Shown here: positions 1 to 5,941 of the stretch, piece after piece
Numbering within the stretch: the stretch's first letter is position 1
Layout: every line of letters starts with the position of its first letter
Assembly: GCA_022360105.1 (NCBI GenBank)
Contig: JAKSDL010000211.1
Span: 1-6,418 of the forward strand
Length of the DNA stretch: 6,418 nucleotides
Source: Pseudomonadota bacterium
Lineage (GTDB): Bacteria > SAR324 > XYD2-FULL-50-16 > JAHJRI01
Reading direction: 5' to 3'
Position numbers and translations under genes: made by a program
Notes under the pieces: generated by a model
What the model was told of the DNA's origin: nothing
Databases searched by the model: none
The model's input: only the letters and a program-made list of their open reading frames with translations

Positions 1-99
1 AACCAACACGACCTGAAATTCGGGAAAATTCAAGTCCGTACGCGACGAAACTCCGCTTTATGTCAATAACCAAGGGCAATTCCAATGGATGGCCCTTAA
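1..99. other. Left edge, no assignable gene
   Basis: This stretch precedes the in-frame part of the IS4-type transposase remnant. Frame 1 is open from the window edge to a stop at 67-69 and could be the tail of an upstream gene, but its 22 residues (starting NQHDLKFGKIQ) match nothing I recognise. An ATG at 60 opens a short frame reading MSITKGNS, and the +2 frame reads GQFQWMALKTIRHY at about 74-115. Both vaguely resemble the N-terminus usual for DUF4372/IS4-type transposases, so this may be the frameshifted start of the gene that follows. I could not identify a clean terminal inverted repeat of that element. Confidence 0.3.
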
Positions 100-669
100 A
101 ACGATCAGACACTACTGAAAATCGTTGATAAATACAAAGGAGATTTTAACACACGGCATTTTAAGACATGGGATCAACTCCTTTGCATGACATTTGCCCA
201 GTTGACTTATCGAAGTAGCCTTCGTGATATAGAGGCATGTCTGACTGCTCAGCCTCAAAAGCTCTATCACATGGGGATAAAAGGAAATCCTACAATCAGT
301 AACTTATCCAGAGCAAATCAAAACAGAGATTGGAAAATCTATTTTGAACTTGCTCAACTTCTGATGAAAGATGCCAGAGAACTGTATTGCGATGAAACCC
401 CGTTCTCCGAAGAGCTAGAAAGTACTGTTTATGCATTGGATGCAACTACTATCGATTTATGTTTGTCCATGTTTCCATGGGCAACATTCAGAAAAACGAA
501 AGGCGCCATCAAGCTACATACATTGTTGGATTTAAAGGGTTCAATCCCATCCTTCATTCAGATTACTGAAGGTTCGATACATGAAGTAAATATCTTGGAC
601 AACATTACCCTTGAACCCGGATCGTTTTATGTAATGGACCGTGGCTACCTTGATTTGAGTTATAACTGA
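100..669 (+). pseudogene. IS4-type (DUF4372-like) transposase remnant, truncated by IS256-family element
   Basis: This is a broken DDE transposase. The frame is open from the stop at 97-99. The first ATG is at 187, but homologous sequence clearly starts earlier: about 25 residues before that ATG (including KIVDKYKGDF and FKTWDQLLC) fit the family's N-terminal DUF4372 region, so 187 is not the true start. Counting from the 187 ATG, FAQLTYRSSLRDIEACL (residues 3-19) and RANQNRDW are family-typical. VYALDATTIDLCL carries the first catalytic Asp (D85), and FYVMDRGYLD carries the second (D151). The C-terminal part with the YREL-type motif and catalytic Glu, normally about 150 or more residues, is absent. 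The reading frame crosses the left end of the IS256-family element at 657 and stops at 667-669 inside it. The encoded protein cannot be an active transposase. Small frameshifts upstream of 100 are likely but not proven. Confidence 0.8.
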
Positions 670-680
670 ATCTTGTGTTT
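657..680 (+). repeat. Left terminal inverted repeat of the IS256-family element
   Basis: The 24 bases begin GAGTTATA and end TTGTGTTT. Compared with the reverse complement of 2016-2039, 17 of 24 positions match without gaps: the outer 8 and inner 8 bases are identical, and the mismatches lie in the middle. Identical outer and inner blocks with a variable centre suit a transposase-bound IS end. Confidence 0.8.
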
Positions 681-738
681 CGGAGTAAAGCGGTGTATCC
701 CAATCGTTATTGATTTAACGACCAAATTAAACGTTAAC

Positions 739-745
739 GAGAGGG
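739..745 (+). promoter_or_regulatory. Ribosome binding site of the IS256-family transposase
   Basis: GAGAGGG lies 9 nt before the ATG at 755. It supports that start, which also gives a complete family-length N-terminus. Confidence 0.6.
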
Positions 746-754
746 AAACACCAC

Positions 755-2008
755 ATGAAAGAGAATAAGGTAATCGAATTGAATACGCCAGGGGAAACTG
801 GCAACGACATCCTAACCGAGATGATCAGACAAGGAGCTCAAAAGATACTGAAAGAAGCTTTGGAAATCGAAATAGAAGCATTCATTGATCATTATAGAGA
901 GCTTCGAACTGACCAGGGACAACGTAGAGTCGTTCGAAATGGATACCTGCCGGAGCGAAAGATAGTAACCGGTGTCGGGGAGGTTTCTGTCAAAGCCCCT
1001 AGACTGAGAGACAAAGAAAGTCAGGGTCATAGTAATAAGATCAGGTTTTCCTCATCTATACTGCCCGTCTATCTCAGGAAGACGAAAAGCCTCGAAGAGC
1101 TGATTCCCTGGCTATACCTCAAAGGTGTCTCGGCAGGAGATTTTAGCGATGCTTTATCGGCGCTTGTCGGCAAAAATGCTAAAGGGTTTAGCCAACCAGT
1201 TGTTAGCAGATTGAAAGCAAAATGGAAGGATGAATATAATGCCTGGTGTCAGCGAGATCTCTCCAAAAAGCATTATATCTATTGTTGGGTGGATGGTATT
1301 CATTGCAATGTGCGTATGGATGACAAGCAGTGTATTCTGGTTATCATGGGAGCCACTGCTAATGGTAAGAAAGAATTGATTGCAGTAGAAGGCGGGTATA
1401 GGGAAAGCCAACAATCCTGGAGAGAATTGCTGTATAAACTCCAAAGCCAAGGACTGCAAACATCACCTGAGCTGTTTATAGGCGATGGCGCGTTGGGATT
1501 TTGGTCTGCGGTTTCTGAGGTGTACCCCGATAGCAGATGGCAACGCTGCTGGGTCCACAAGACAGTCAATGTACTAAATAAACTACCAAAAAGCATTCAA
1601 GCAAAGGCGAAAAAACGGATTCATGATATCTATATGGCCGAAACCAAGCAAGCCGCTATCAAAGCTTACAACCTGTTCATAAAAAGTTATGAATCAAAAT
1701 ATTCGAAGGCGACAGAGTGTTTGTCAAAAGATCGGGAATCGATGTTAGCGTTTTATGATTTTCCGGCTGAACACTGGCAACACATCAGAACGACCAATCC
1801 GATCGAATCTACTTTTGCAACAGTGCGTCTCAGGACAGCAAAGATTCGAGGATGTTTTTCAACCCAAACAGTCATTAATATGGCATTTAAACTGTGTCAA
1901 AGTGCGGAGAAGAAATGGAGGAAGTTACGAGGTTATCGACGACTTGCAGAGATAGTTGAAGGCATCAACTTTATTGACGGAATTTCAGAAAGGGATATTG
2001 CCGCTTGA
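755..2008 (+). CDS. IS256-family (Mutator-type, PF00872) transposase
   Basis: This gene encodes a full-length 417-aa transposase that moves the surrounding element by cut-out/copy chemistry typical of the IS256 family. The N-terminal DNA-binding region contains RNGYLPERKIVTGVGEVSVKAPRLRD-like sequence (residues 61-86), a hallmark of Mutator-type enzymes. The catalytic triad is visible: D180 in YCWVDGIH, D244 in FIGDGALGFW and E351 in TTNPIESTFATVR. Between the last two lies RCWVHKTVNVLNKLP (264-278), the conserved C/H-containing block of the family. The C-terminal KKWRKLRGYRRLAEIVEGI is also typical. No frameshift or internal stop is present. The start at 755 is supported by GAGAGGG 9 nt upstream. 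The gene is the only one in its element and runs in the same direction as the mazG operon downstream. Confidence 0.95.
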   Translation: MKENKVIELNTPGETGNDILTEMIRQGAQKILKEALEIEIEAFIDHYRELRTDQGQRRVVRNGYLPERKIVTGVGEVSVKAPRLRDKESQGHSNKIRFSSSILPVYLRKTKSLEELIPWLYLKGVSAGDFSDALSALVGKNAKGFSQPVVSRLKAKWKDEYNAWCQRDLSKKHYIYCWVDGIHCNVRMDDKQCILVIMGATANGKKELIAVEGGYRESQQSWRELLYKLQSQGLQTSPELFIGDGALGFWSAVSEVYPDSRWQRCWVHKTVNVLNKLPKSIQAKAKKRIHDIYMAETKQAAIKAYNLFIKSYESKYSKATECLSKDRESMLAFYDFPAEHWQHIRTTNPIESTFATVRLRTAKIRGCFSTQTVINMAFKLCQSAEKKWRKLRGYRRLAEIVEGINFIDGISERDIAA

Positions 2009-2015
2009 ATTTCTC

Positions 2016-2039
2016 AAACACAACTATTGACTATAACTC
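2016..2039 (+). repeat. Right terminal inverted repeat of the IS256-family element
   Basis: The sequence runs AAACACAA...TATAACTC, 7 bases after the transposase stop codon. It is the partner of 657-680, with 17 of 24 positions complementary. It contains TTGACT (2027-2032) reading outward, which resembles a -35 box. Confidence 0.8.
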
Positions 2040-2052
2040 TTAGTCTTATAAT
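2027..2052 (+). promoter_or_regulatory. Possible hybrid promoter across the IS right end
   Basis: TTGACT (2027-2032) within the right inverted repeat is followed by a perfect TATAAT (2047-2052) in the flanking DNA, both pointing toward mazG. IS256-family elements are known to form such hybrid promoters. The spacer is only 14 nt instead of about 17, and Bacteroidota-type hosts often use a different promoter consensus, so activity is uncertain. Confidence 0.3.
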
Positions 2053-2384
2053 TAATAGTTAAAACTAGTTACCCAATAAATTCAAAGTCTGGTGGTCTCT
2101 CAAGTGAGTATTGCAATTCTAATTTCAACACTCAAGTCTGATTTTTCAAAGAAAAAACCGCTAAAGATGAACCCTAATTACAACACGACTGTCTGTAAAG
2201 AAATATATTTCGCATTTAGGAAGTAAAGTTTATTCTCGATAAGCTGGAAAGCCTTACCATTGACAAGCCGGGAATTAGGGATCAAGATTATGTATTAAAA
2301 GTCTTAAACACCTAAACAGCAAACCTGCATTTACACTCATCCTCACTGTCAATTCCCTGATTAATAGACTCCATTAAAACATTT
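2040..2384. other. 345-bp gap between IS256-family element and mazG
   Basis: There is no convincing gene here. The stretch is AT-rich with frequent stops in all frames. It contains TATAAT at 2047-2052; a weak stem of 8 bp with one mismatch (2106-2113 with 2126-2133, 12-nt loop); TTGACA at 2260-2265 without a well-spaced -10 box; and a short open stretch on the + strand ending at 2315 that could be a vestige of a lost gene (see findings). The native mazG promoter and 5' leader should lie here, but no clear signal stands out. The expected remainder of the IS4-type transposase is not present. Confidence 0.6.
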
Positions 2385-3143
2385 ATGAAAAAACTGATTG
2401 ATATTGTGAAAAAGCTTCGGTCGCCGGGGGGGTGTCCTTGGGATCGGAAGCAGACGCATGCTTCTCTTTCACATTATACTTTGGAGGAAGCCTGGGAAGT
2501 GATTGATGAGATTGAGAATGGGCGGGTGAATGATTCGTTGAAGGAAGAGTTAGGGGATTTGTTGTTGCAGATTGCGCTACATGCTGAAATTGCTTCGGAG
2601 GAGGGCAGGTTTGATTTTGATGATGTGGTGGACGCGATTTCGGAGAAAATGGTTCATCGACACCCGCATGTTTTTGAATCTAATTCCAATAATCTCAACG
2701 AAAAAGAGCTCCGTCAGCAGTGGAATGCTCTTAAATCGAAAGAAAAGCCGGAAAAAACGATTTGGGATAGTCACATCAAAGGAGCACCTTCCTTGATGAA
2801 TGCCCTGACCATCAGCAAGAAAGCCGCTGGAATGGGATTTGACTGGGAAACAGCATGGGATGTATTATCGAAGGTAGAAGAAGAATTAGAAGAGATTCGG
2901 CAGGAAATGAAAGACGAAAATGTCGAAAAAATCGAAGAGGAAATCGGAGACCTGCTATTCACCATCACCAATCTCGCCCGGTTTTATAAAATCAATCCTG
3001 AAATCGCCTTGAAAAAAGGCAACGATAAATTCATGAAACGGTTTGAATCTGTTGAAGAAAAAATTAAAAAAGCCAAGAAATCAGGAAAAGATCTTACTTT
3101 GGAACAGATGGAGCACCATTGGCAGCAAACAAAATCCTCATAA
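2385..3143 (+). CDS. mazG: MazG nucleoside triphosphate pyrophosphohydrolase
   Basis: MazG hydrolyses (d)NTPs to NMP and pyrophosphate, removing aberrant nucleotides; in some bacteria it also lowers (p)ppGpp during starvation. It is cytosolic and Mg-dependent. The 252 aa are close to E. coli MazG (about 263 aa) and show the same two-domain layout. The N-terminal half has LRSPGGCPWDRKQTH (11-25), TLEEAWEVIDEI with EExxE at 34-38, EELGDLL at 54-60, and EEGRFDFDDVVDAISEKMVHRHPHVF (72-97). The C-terminal half has GFDWETAWDVLSKVEEELEEI (151-171) and EEEIGDLLF (184-192), the second metal-binding EExxE/ExxD set. The ATG at 2385 gives the family N-terminus, but no Shine-Dalgarno sequence precedes it. 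It is the first gene of the run, 30 nt before rlmE. Its first 300 bases are G-rich on the coding strand, unlike the rest of the gene. Confidence 0.95.
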   Translation: MKKLIDIVKKLRSPGGCPWDRKQTHASLSHYTLEEAWEVIDEIENGRVNDSLKEELGDLLLQIALHAEIASEEGRFDFDDVVDAISEKMVHRHPHVFESNSNNLNEKELRQQWNALKSKEKPEKTIWDSHIKGAPSLMNALTISKKAAGMGFDWETAWDVLSKVEEELEEIRQEMKDENVEKIEEEIGDLLFTITNLARFYKINPEIALKKGNDKFMKRFESVEEKIKKAKKSGKDLTLEQMEHHWQQTKSS

Positions 3144-3173
3144 ACCGACACCAAAAACCACACCCACCATTCA

Positions 3174-3755
3174 ATGAAGCAGGTTCAAGATCATTATTTT
3201 CACAAAGCAAAAAAAGAAGGTTTCGCAGCCAGGTCAGCCTTTAAACTTAAAGAAATAGATAACAAACACAAGTTGATCAAACGGGGAGATCACATCATCG
3301 ATCTTGGCTGTTTTCCCGGAAGCTGGATGCAATATATTTCCCAGCGAATTGGTAACAATGGTTTGGTCGTCGGTATCGACAGAACGGAGCTGAAAATACC
3401 GCTTAAAGACAATATGCGTTTCATCCATGGAGACATCAACGACATTGACCTTGCCTTGCTCGACGAATACAAGCGGACTTTTGATATTATCTGCAGCGAC
3501 ATGGCCCCCAACACCACGGGCATGAAAGATGTGGATGCCGCTCGCTCCTTTCAGCTTTGCCAAATGGCTCTGCTGATCGCTCAAAACAAATTAAAAAAGG
3601 GTGGCGCAACCCTGGTTAAAATTCTCCAGGGTAGTACGTTTAATGAGTTGCTTACACAAATGAGATCGGAGTATGGTACAGTGAAAATCGTAAAACCTAA
3701 AAGTTCAAGGAACGAAAGCAAAGAAGTTTTTGTATTGGGAATTAATAAAAAATAA
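3174..3755 (+). CDS. rlmE: RlmE/RrmJ (FtsJ) 23S rRNA 2'-O-methyltransferase
   Basis: RlmE uses S-adenosylmethionine to methylate the ribose 2'-O of U2552 (E. coli numbering) in 23S rRNA, a late step in 50S assembly. The 193 aa are slightly shorter than E. coli RlmE (209 aa), the difference being the N-terminal tail. The K-D-K-E catalytic set is visible: K24 in SAFKLKEID, D109 in CSDMAPNTTG, K149 in GGATLVKILQG and E184 in SSRNESKEVFVL. The SAM-binding loop is DLGCFPGSW (43-51), where most homologues have DLGAAPGGW; this is a mild substitution. VGIDRTEL holds the acidic residue of the second SAM motif. The ATG at 3174 is the only plausible start: the mazG stop lies in the same frame 30 nt upstream and no other start codon occurs between. 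No Shine-Dalgarno sequence is seen. The gene ends with tandem stops (TAA TAG). Confidence 0.95.
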   Translation: MKQVQDHYFHKAKKEGFAARSAFKLKEIDNKHKLIKRGDHIIDLGCFPGSWMQYISQRIGNNGLVVGIDRTELKIPLKDNMRFIHGDINDIDLALLDEYKRTFDIICSDMAPNTTGMKDVDAARSFQLCQMALLIAQNKLKKGGATLVKILQGSTFNELLTQMRSEYGTVKIVKPKSSRNESKEVFVLGINKK

Positions 3756-3772
3756 TAGAATAACAGGAAACT

Positions 3773-4300
3773 ATGACAACAATCTTAAGTGTACGAAAAG
3801 ATAACCAGGTAGTCATCGCGGGAGACGGCCAGGTCACTCTCGGTAATACAGTAATGAAAGCCAATGCAGTTAAAATTAGAAAGACGTACAAAGACAAAAT
3901 TCTCGCCGGATTCGCCGGATCCACAGCAGACGCATTTACCCTTTTCGAGAAATTCGATGCGAAACTGGAAGAGTATAATGGCAACCTGGTGCGATCTGCA
4001 GTTGAACTGGCCAAGGACTGGCGTACCCATAAAATGCTTAGAAACCTTGAAGCTTTGCTTGCTGTGGCTGATGCAGAGAAATCCCTGATAATTTCCGGAA
4101 ATGGTGATGTCATTGAGCCTGAAGATGGGATCCTTGCTATTGGATCAGGCGGTCAGTTTGCCCTGGCTGCAGCAAAAGGGCTGATTGAAAATACCAATCT
4201 TTCCGCCAAAGACATTGTCACCAAATCGATGGAAATAGCGGCTTCAATCTGCATCTATACCAACCCTAATGTTCAAATAGAAGAAATATCAATCAGTTAA
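3773..4300 (+). CDS. hslV: HslV (ClpQ) peptidase subunit of the HslUV protease
   Basis: HslV is the proteolytic double-ring core of the ATP-dependent HslUV complex, a bacterial proteasome-like protease acting in the cytosol. The 175 aa equal the family length (E. coli 176). The protein begins [29 protein letters not shown]; removal of Met exposes the N-terminal Thr nucleophile (T2), so this start must be right. Further family blocks are [22 protein letters not shown] (about 46-67), [44 protein letters not shown] and [13 protein letters not shown] near the C-terminus. A weak AGGA (3765-3768) lies 4 nt before the ATG. The gene is 17 nt after rlmE and 46 nt before its partner hslU, so co-transcription is expected. 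Nothing is missing or unusual. Confidence 0.97.
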   Translation: MTTILSVRKDNQVVIAGDGQVTLGNTVMKANAVKIRKTYKDKILAGFAGSTADAFTLFEKFDAKLEEYNGNLVRSAVELAKDWRTHKMLRNLEALLAVADAEKSLIISGNGDVIEPEDGILAIGSGGQFALAAAKGLIENTNLSAKDIVTKSMEIAASICIYTNPNVQIEEISIS

Positions 4301-4335
4301 CTATTAATTAGAAAAACCACCAAAGAAAGTAATCA

Positions 4336-4349
4336 AAAGAGGAAATGTG
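4336..4349 (+). promoter_or_regulatory. hslU ribosome binding site and GTG start
   Basis: AAAGAGG (4336-4342) is followed after 4 nt by GTG at 4347. The only nearby ATG (4345) is immediately followed by TGA and cannot start the protein. Family alignment also places the N-terminus at this GTG, so a GTG start is well supported. Confidence 0.7.
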
Positions 4350-5705
4350 AATAACGAGGAAAAGGCTTTAATCCCCAGTGAAATAGTAAAATTCTTAGAT
4401 AAATACATTGTTGGACAGCATGAGGCTAAACGATGCGTATCCATTGCACTGCGAAACAGATGGCGCAGAATGCAGGTTCCGGAAGATCTGCAGGAAGAGA
4501 TCATGCCGAAAAACATCATCATGATCGGTCCTACCGGGGTTGGTAAGACAGAAATTGCGAGAAGAATATCCAAACTGGTCAATGCGCCGTTTATCAAAGT
4601 TGAGGCTTCCAAATTCACCGAAGTAGGGTACGTAGGAAGAGACGTGGAAAGCATGATCCGTGATCTTACAGAAATAAGTGTCGGGCTGGTACGAAAAGAA
4701 GCCATGGAAAAAGTCAAAGACAAGGCTAAAGAGAATGTTGATGCCCGCATTCTGGATATCTTAATCCCCGCTTCTCCCAACAACCCGGGCGATGATATTG
4801 AAACCCAAATTCGGGACGATTCCAACCTGAGAAAACGATTCGAAGATAAACTTAAAAATGGTGAGCTGGACGACAAAATGATTGAAGTGAGCGTGAAGAA
4901 AGGCTCTATGGGTCCATCCATTGAGTTTTTCCCAATCACCGGTAGTGAGGGCATGGATATCAATATTAAAGATATGATGTCCAGTCTGATGCCAAAGCAG
5001 ACAAAAAAGAGAAGGGTCACCGTTGCGGAAGCCAGAAAGCTTTACGAGCAGGAAGAAGCTGAAAAACTGGTTGACTTGGATGATGTCAATGCCGCAGCCA
5101 TCAAAAAAGTAGAAGAATCAGGCATAATATTCCTGGATGAGATCGACAAGATTACCAGCAAAAGCGATAATCAGGGCCGCGGTGAGGTCTCAAGGGAAGG
5201 TGTTCAGCGAGATTTGCTACCCATCGTTGAAGGCAGTACGGTCAATACCAAGTATGGTACCGTTCGTACAGATCACATTCTTTTTATTGCAGCCGGAGCA
5301 TTTCATATTGCCAAACCGTCCGATTTGATTCCGGAATTGCAGGGCCGTTTCCCTATTCGTGTTGAGCTGAAATCGCTTTCCAAGGACGATTTTGTCAGGA
5401 TTCTGAAAGAGCCTAAAAACTCCCTTGTCAGACAATACGTGGAATTGCTGAAAACAGAGGATGTTCATCTGGAATTTAAAGATGAAGCCATCGACGAAAT
5501 CGCCCTGATGTCAACCGAAGTCAATGCAAAAACGGAAAACATCGGTGCCAGAAGACTCCATGCTGTTCTGGAAAAATTGCTTGATGAAGTCAGTTTTACA
5601 GCACCTGAAATTGCAGGACAGACAATTGTCATTACCAGAAAATATGTCCAGGAGCGCCTGCAGGAAATTGCCAAGGATCAGGATCTTAGTCGCTATATTT
5701 TATAA
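4347..5705 (+). CDS. hslU: HslU (ClpY) AAA+ unfoldase of the HslUV protease
   Basis: HslU is the hexameric ATPase that recognises, unfolds and threads substrates into HslV. The 452 aa are close to E. coli HslU (443 aa). Motifs in order: SEIVKFLDKYIVGQHEAKR (11-29); Walker A GPTGVGKT (61-68); pore loop GYVGRDVES (94-102); the substrate-binding I-domain, about 110-240, the least conserved part; Walker B IIFLDEID (260-267); VSREGVQRDLLPIVEGSTV (281-299); the arginine-finger segment LQGRFPIRVEL with R334; sensor 2 GARRLH (400-405). The C-terminal tail DLSRYIL (446-452) is the segment that inserts between HslV subunits to activate it and is complete, so HslU is functionally matched to the HslV upstream. 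Translation starts at GTG. A toxin-antitoxin pair follows 29 nt later. Confidence 0.97.
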   Translation: MNNEEKALIPSEIVKFLDKYIVGQHEAKRCVSIALRNRWRRMQVPEDLQEEIMPKNIIMIGPTGVGKTEIARRISKLVNAPFIKVEASKFTEVGYVGRDVESMIRDLTEISVGLVRKEAMEKVKDKAKENVDARILDILIPASPNNPGDDIETQIRDDSNLRKRFEDKLKNGELDDKMIEVSVKKGSMGPSIEFFPITGSEGMDINIKDMMSSLMPKQTKKRRVTVAEARKLYEQEEAEKLVDLDDVNAAAIKKVEESGIIFLDEIDKITSKSDNQGRGEVSREGVQRDLLPIVEGSTVNTKYGTVRTDHILFIAAGAFHIAKPSDLIPELQGRFPIRVELKSLSKDDFVRILKEPKNSLVRQYVELLKTEDVHLEFKDEAIDEIALMSTEVNAKTENIGARRLHAVLEKLLDEVSFTAPEIAGQTIVITRKYVQERLQEIAKDQDLSRYIL

Positions 5706-5720
5706 GCTTATTCTCATTTT

Positions 5721-5727
5721 AGAGGAG
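5721..5727 (+). promoter_or_regulatory. Strong ribosome binding site of the antitoxin gene
   Basis: AGAGGAG sits 7 nt before the ATG at 5735. It is the best Shine-Dalgarno match in the window and is stronger than those of the neighbouring housekeeping genes, as would suit an antitoxin that must be made in excess. Confidence 0.65.
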
Positions 5728-5734
5728 ATACATC

Positions 5735-5941
5735 ATGGAAGAATTAGGGATAAAAAAAATGACCACTGTTGAAAGAATTCAAGCAATGGAGGCTTTGTGG
5801 GACTCCCTTTTAAATGATGACTCCGATCTTCAATCTCCTCACTGGCATCAAGACATATTAGAAGGCAGAAAAAGACAGATAGAAAGCGGCAAAGCAAATT
5901 TCATTTCGATTGAAAAACTAAAAGCAAGCCGCAAATCATGA
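5735..5941 (+). CDS. Type II antitoxin, putative addiction module component (PF09720-like)
   Basis: This 68-aa protein resembles the 'putative addiction module component' antitoxins (Unstab_antitox, PF09720) that pair with RelE/ParE-like toxins. Supporting features are its length; an N-terminal helix ERIQAMEALWDSLLND (13-28) with the characteristic ALWDSL; SPHWHQDILEGRKRQIESGKANFISIEKLKA (34-64), matching the family's SPxWH...L..R...I..G pattern; and a basic tail. It is expected to bind and neutralise the toxin encoded next. I see no separate DNA-binding domain, so autoregulation is not shown by the sequence. The ATG at 5735 is chosen because of AGAGGAG 7 nt upstream; a second ATG at codon 9 is possible but less likely. 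The stop overlaps the toxin start by ATGA, typical of translational coupling. Confidence 0.85.
   Translation: MEELGIKKMTTVERIQAMEALWDSLLNDDSDLQSPHWHQDILEGRKRQIESGKANFISIEKLKASRKS

Larger units (their letters stand above)
657..2039 (+). mobile_element. Complete IS256-family insertion sequence, about 1383 bp
   Basis: The element consists of one transposase gene bounded by imperfect terminal inverted repeats (657-680 and 2016-2039). Its length and single-gene layout suit the IS256 family. The left boundary is also supported by gene structure: the IS4-type transposase is readable up to 656 and loses homology exactly where the repeat begins. The 8 bases flanking each end (CTTGATTT on the left, TTAGTCTT on the right) do not match, so the usual 8-9 bp target duplication is missing. 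The missing 3' half of the interrupted gene is not found to the right, suggesting a deletion or recombination next to the element. The transposase is intact, so the element itself may still be active. Confidence 0.85.

Noticed and set aside
1..30. Palindrome-like CCTGAAATTCGGG as an IS end or operator
   Set aside because: It has a one-base centre and a G-T pair, and no partner repeat was found elsewhere, so chance is sufficient.
649..2047. Target site duplication flanking the IS256-family element
   Set aside because: The 8- and 9-bp flanks were compared directly and do not match.
2106..2133. Stem-loop as a terminator behind the IS256-family element
   Set aside because: The stem has only 8 bp with one mismatch and a 12-nt loop, is AT-rich, and the nearest T-run starts 9 nt after the stem. 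It is too weak to call.
2260..2291. TTGACA with GATTAT as the native mazG promoter
   Set aside because: The spacing is 20 nt and the -10 box is poor. Bacteroidota-type hosts also commonly use a different consensus, so I do not list it as a feature.
4304..5020. Long open frame (about 238 codons) on the minus strand opposite hslU
   Set aside because: It lies entirely within and opposite the well-supported hslU gene, apart from a few bases upstream, and reads as low-complexity Ser/Leu-rich shadow sequence without recognisable domains.
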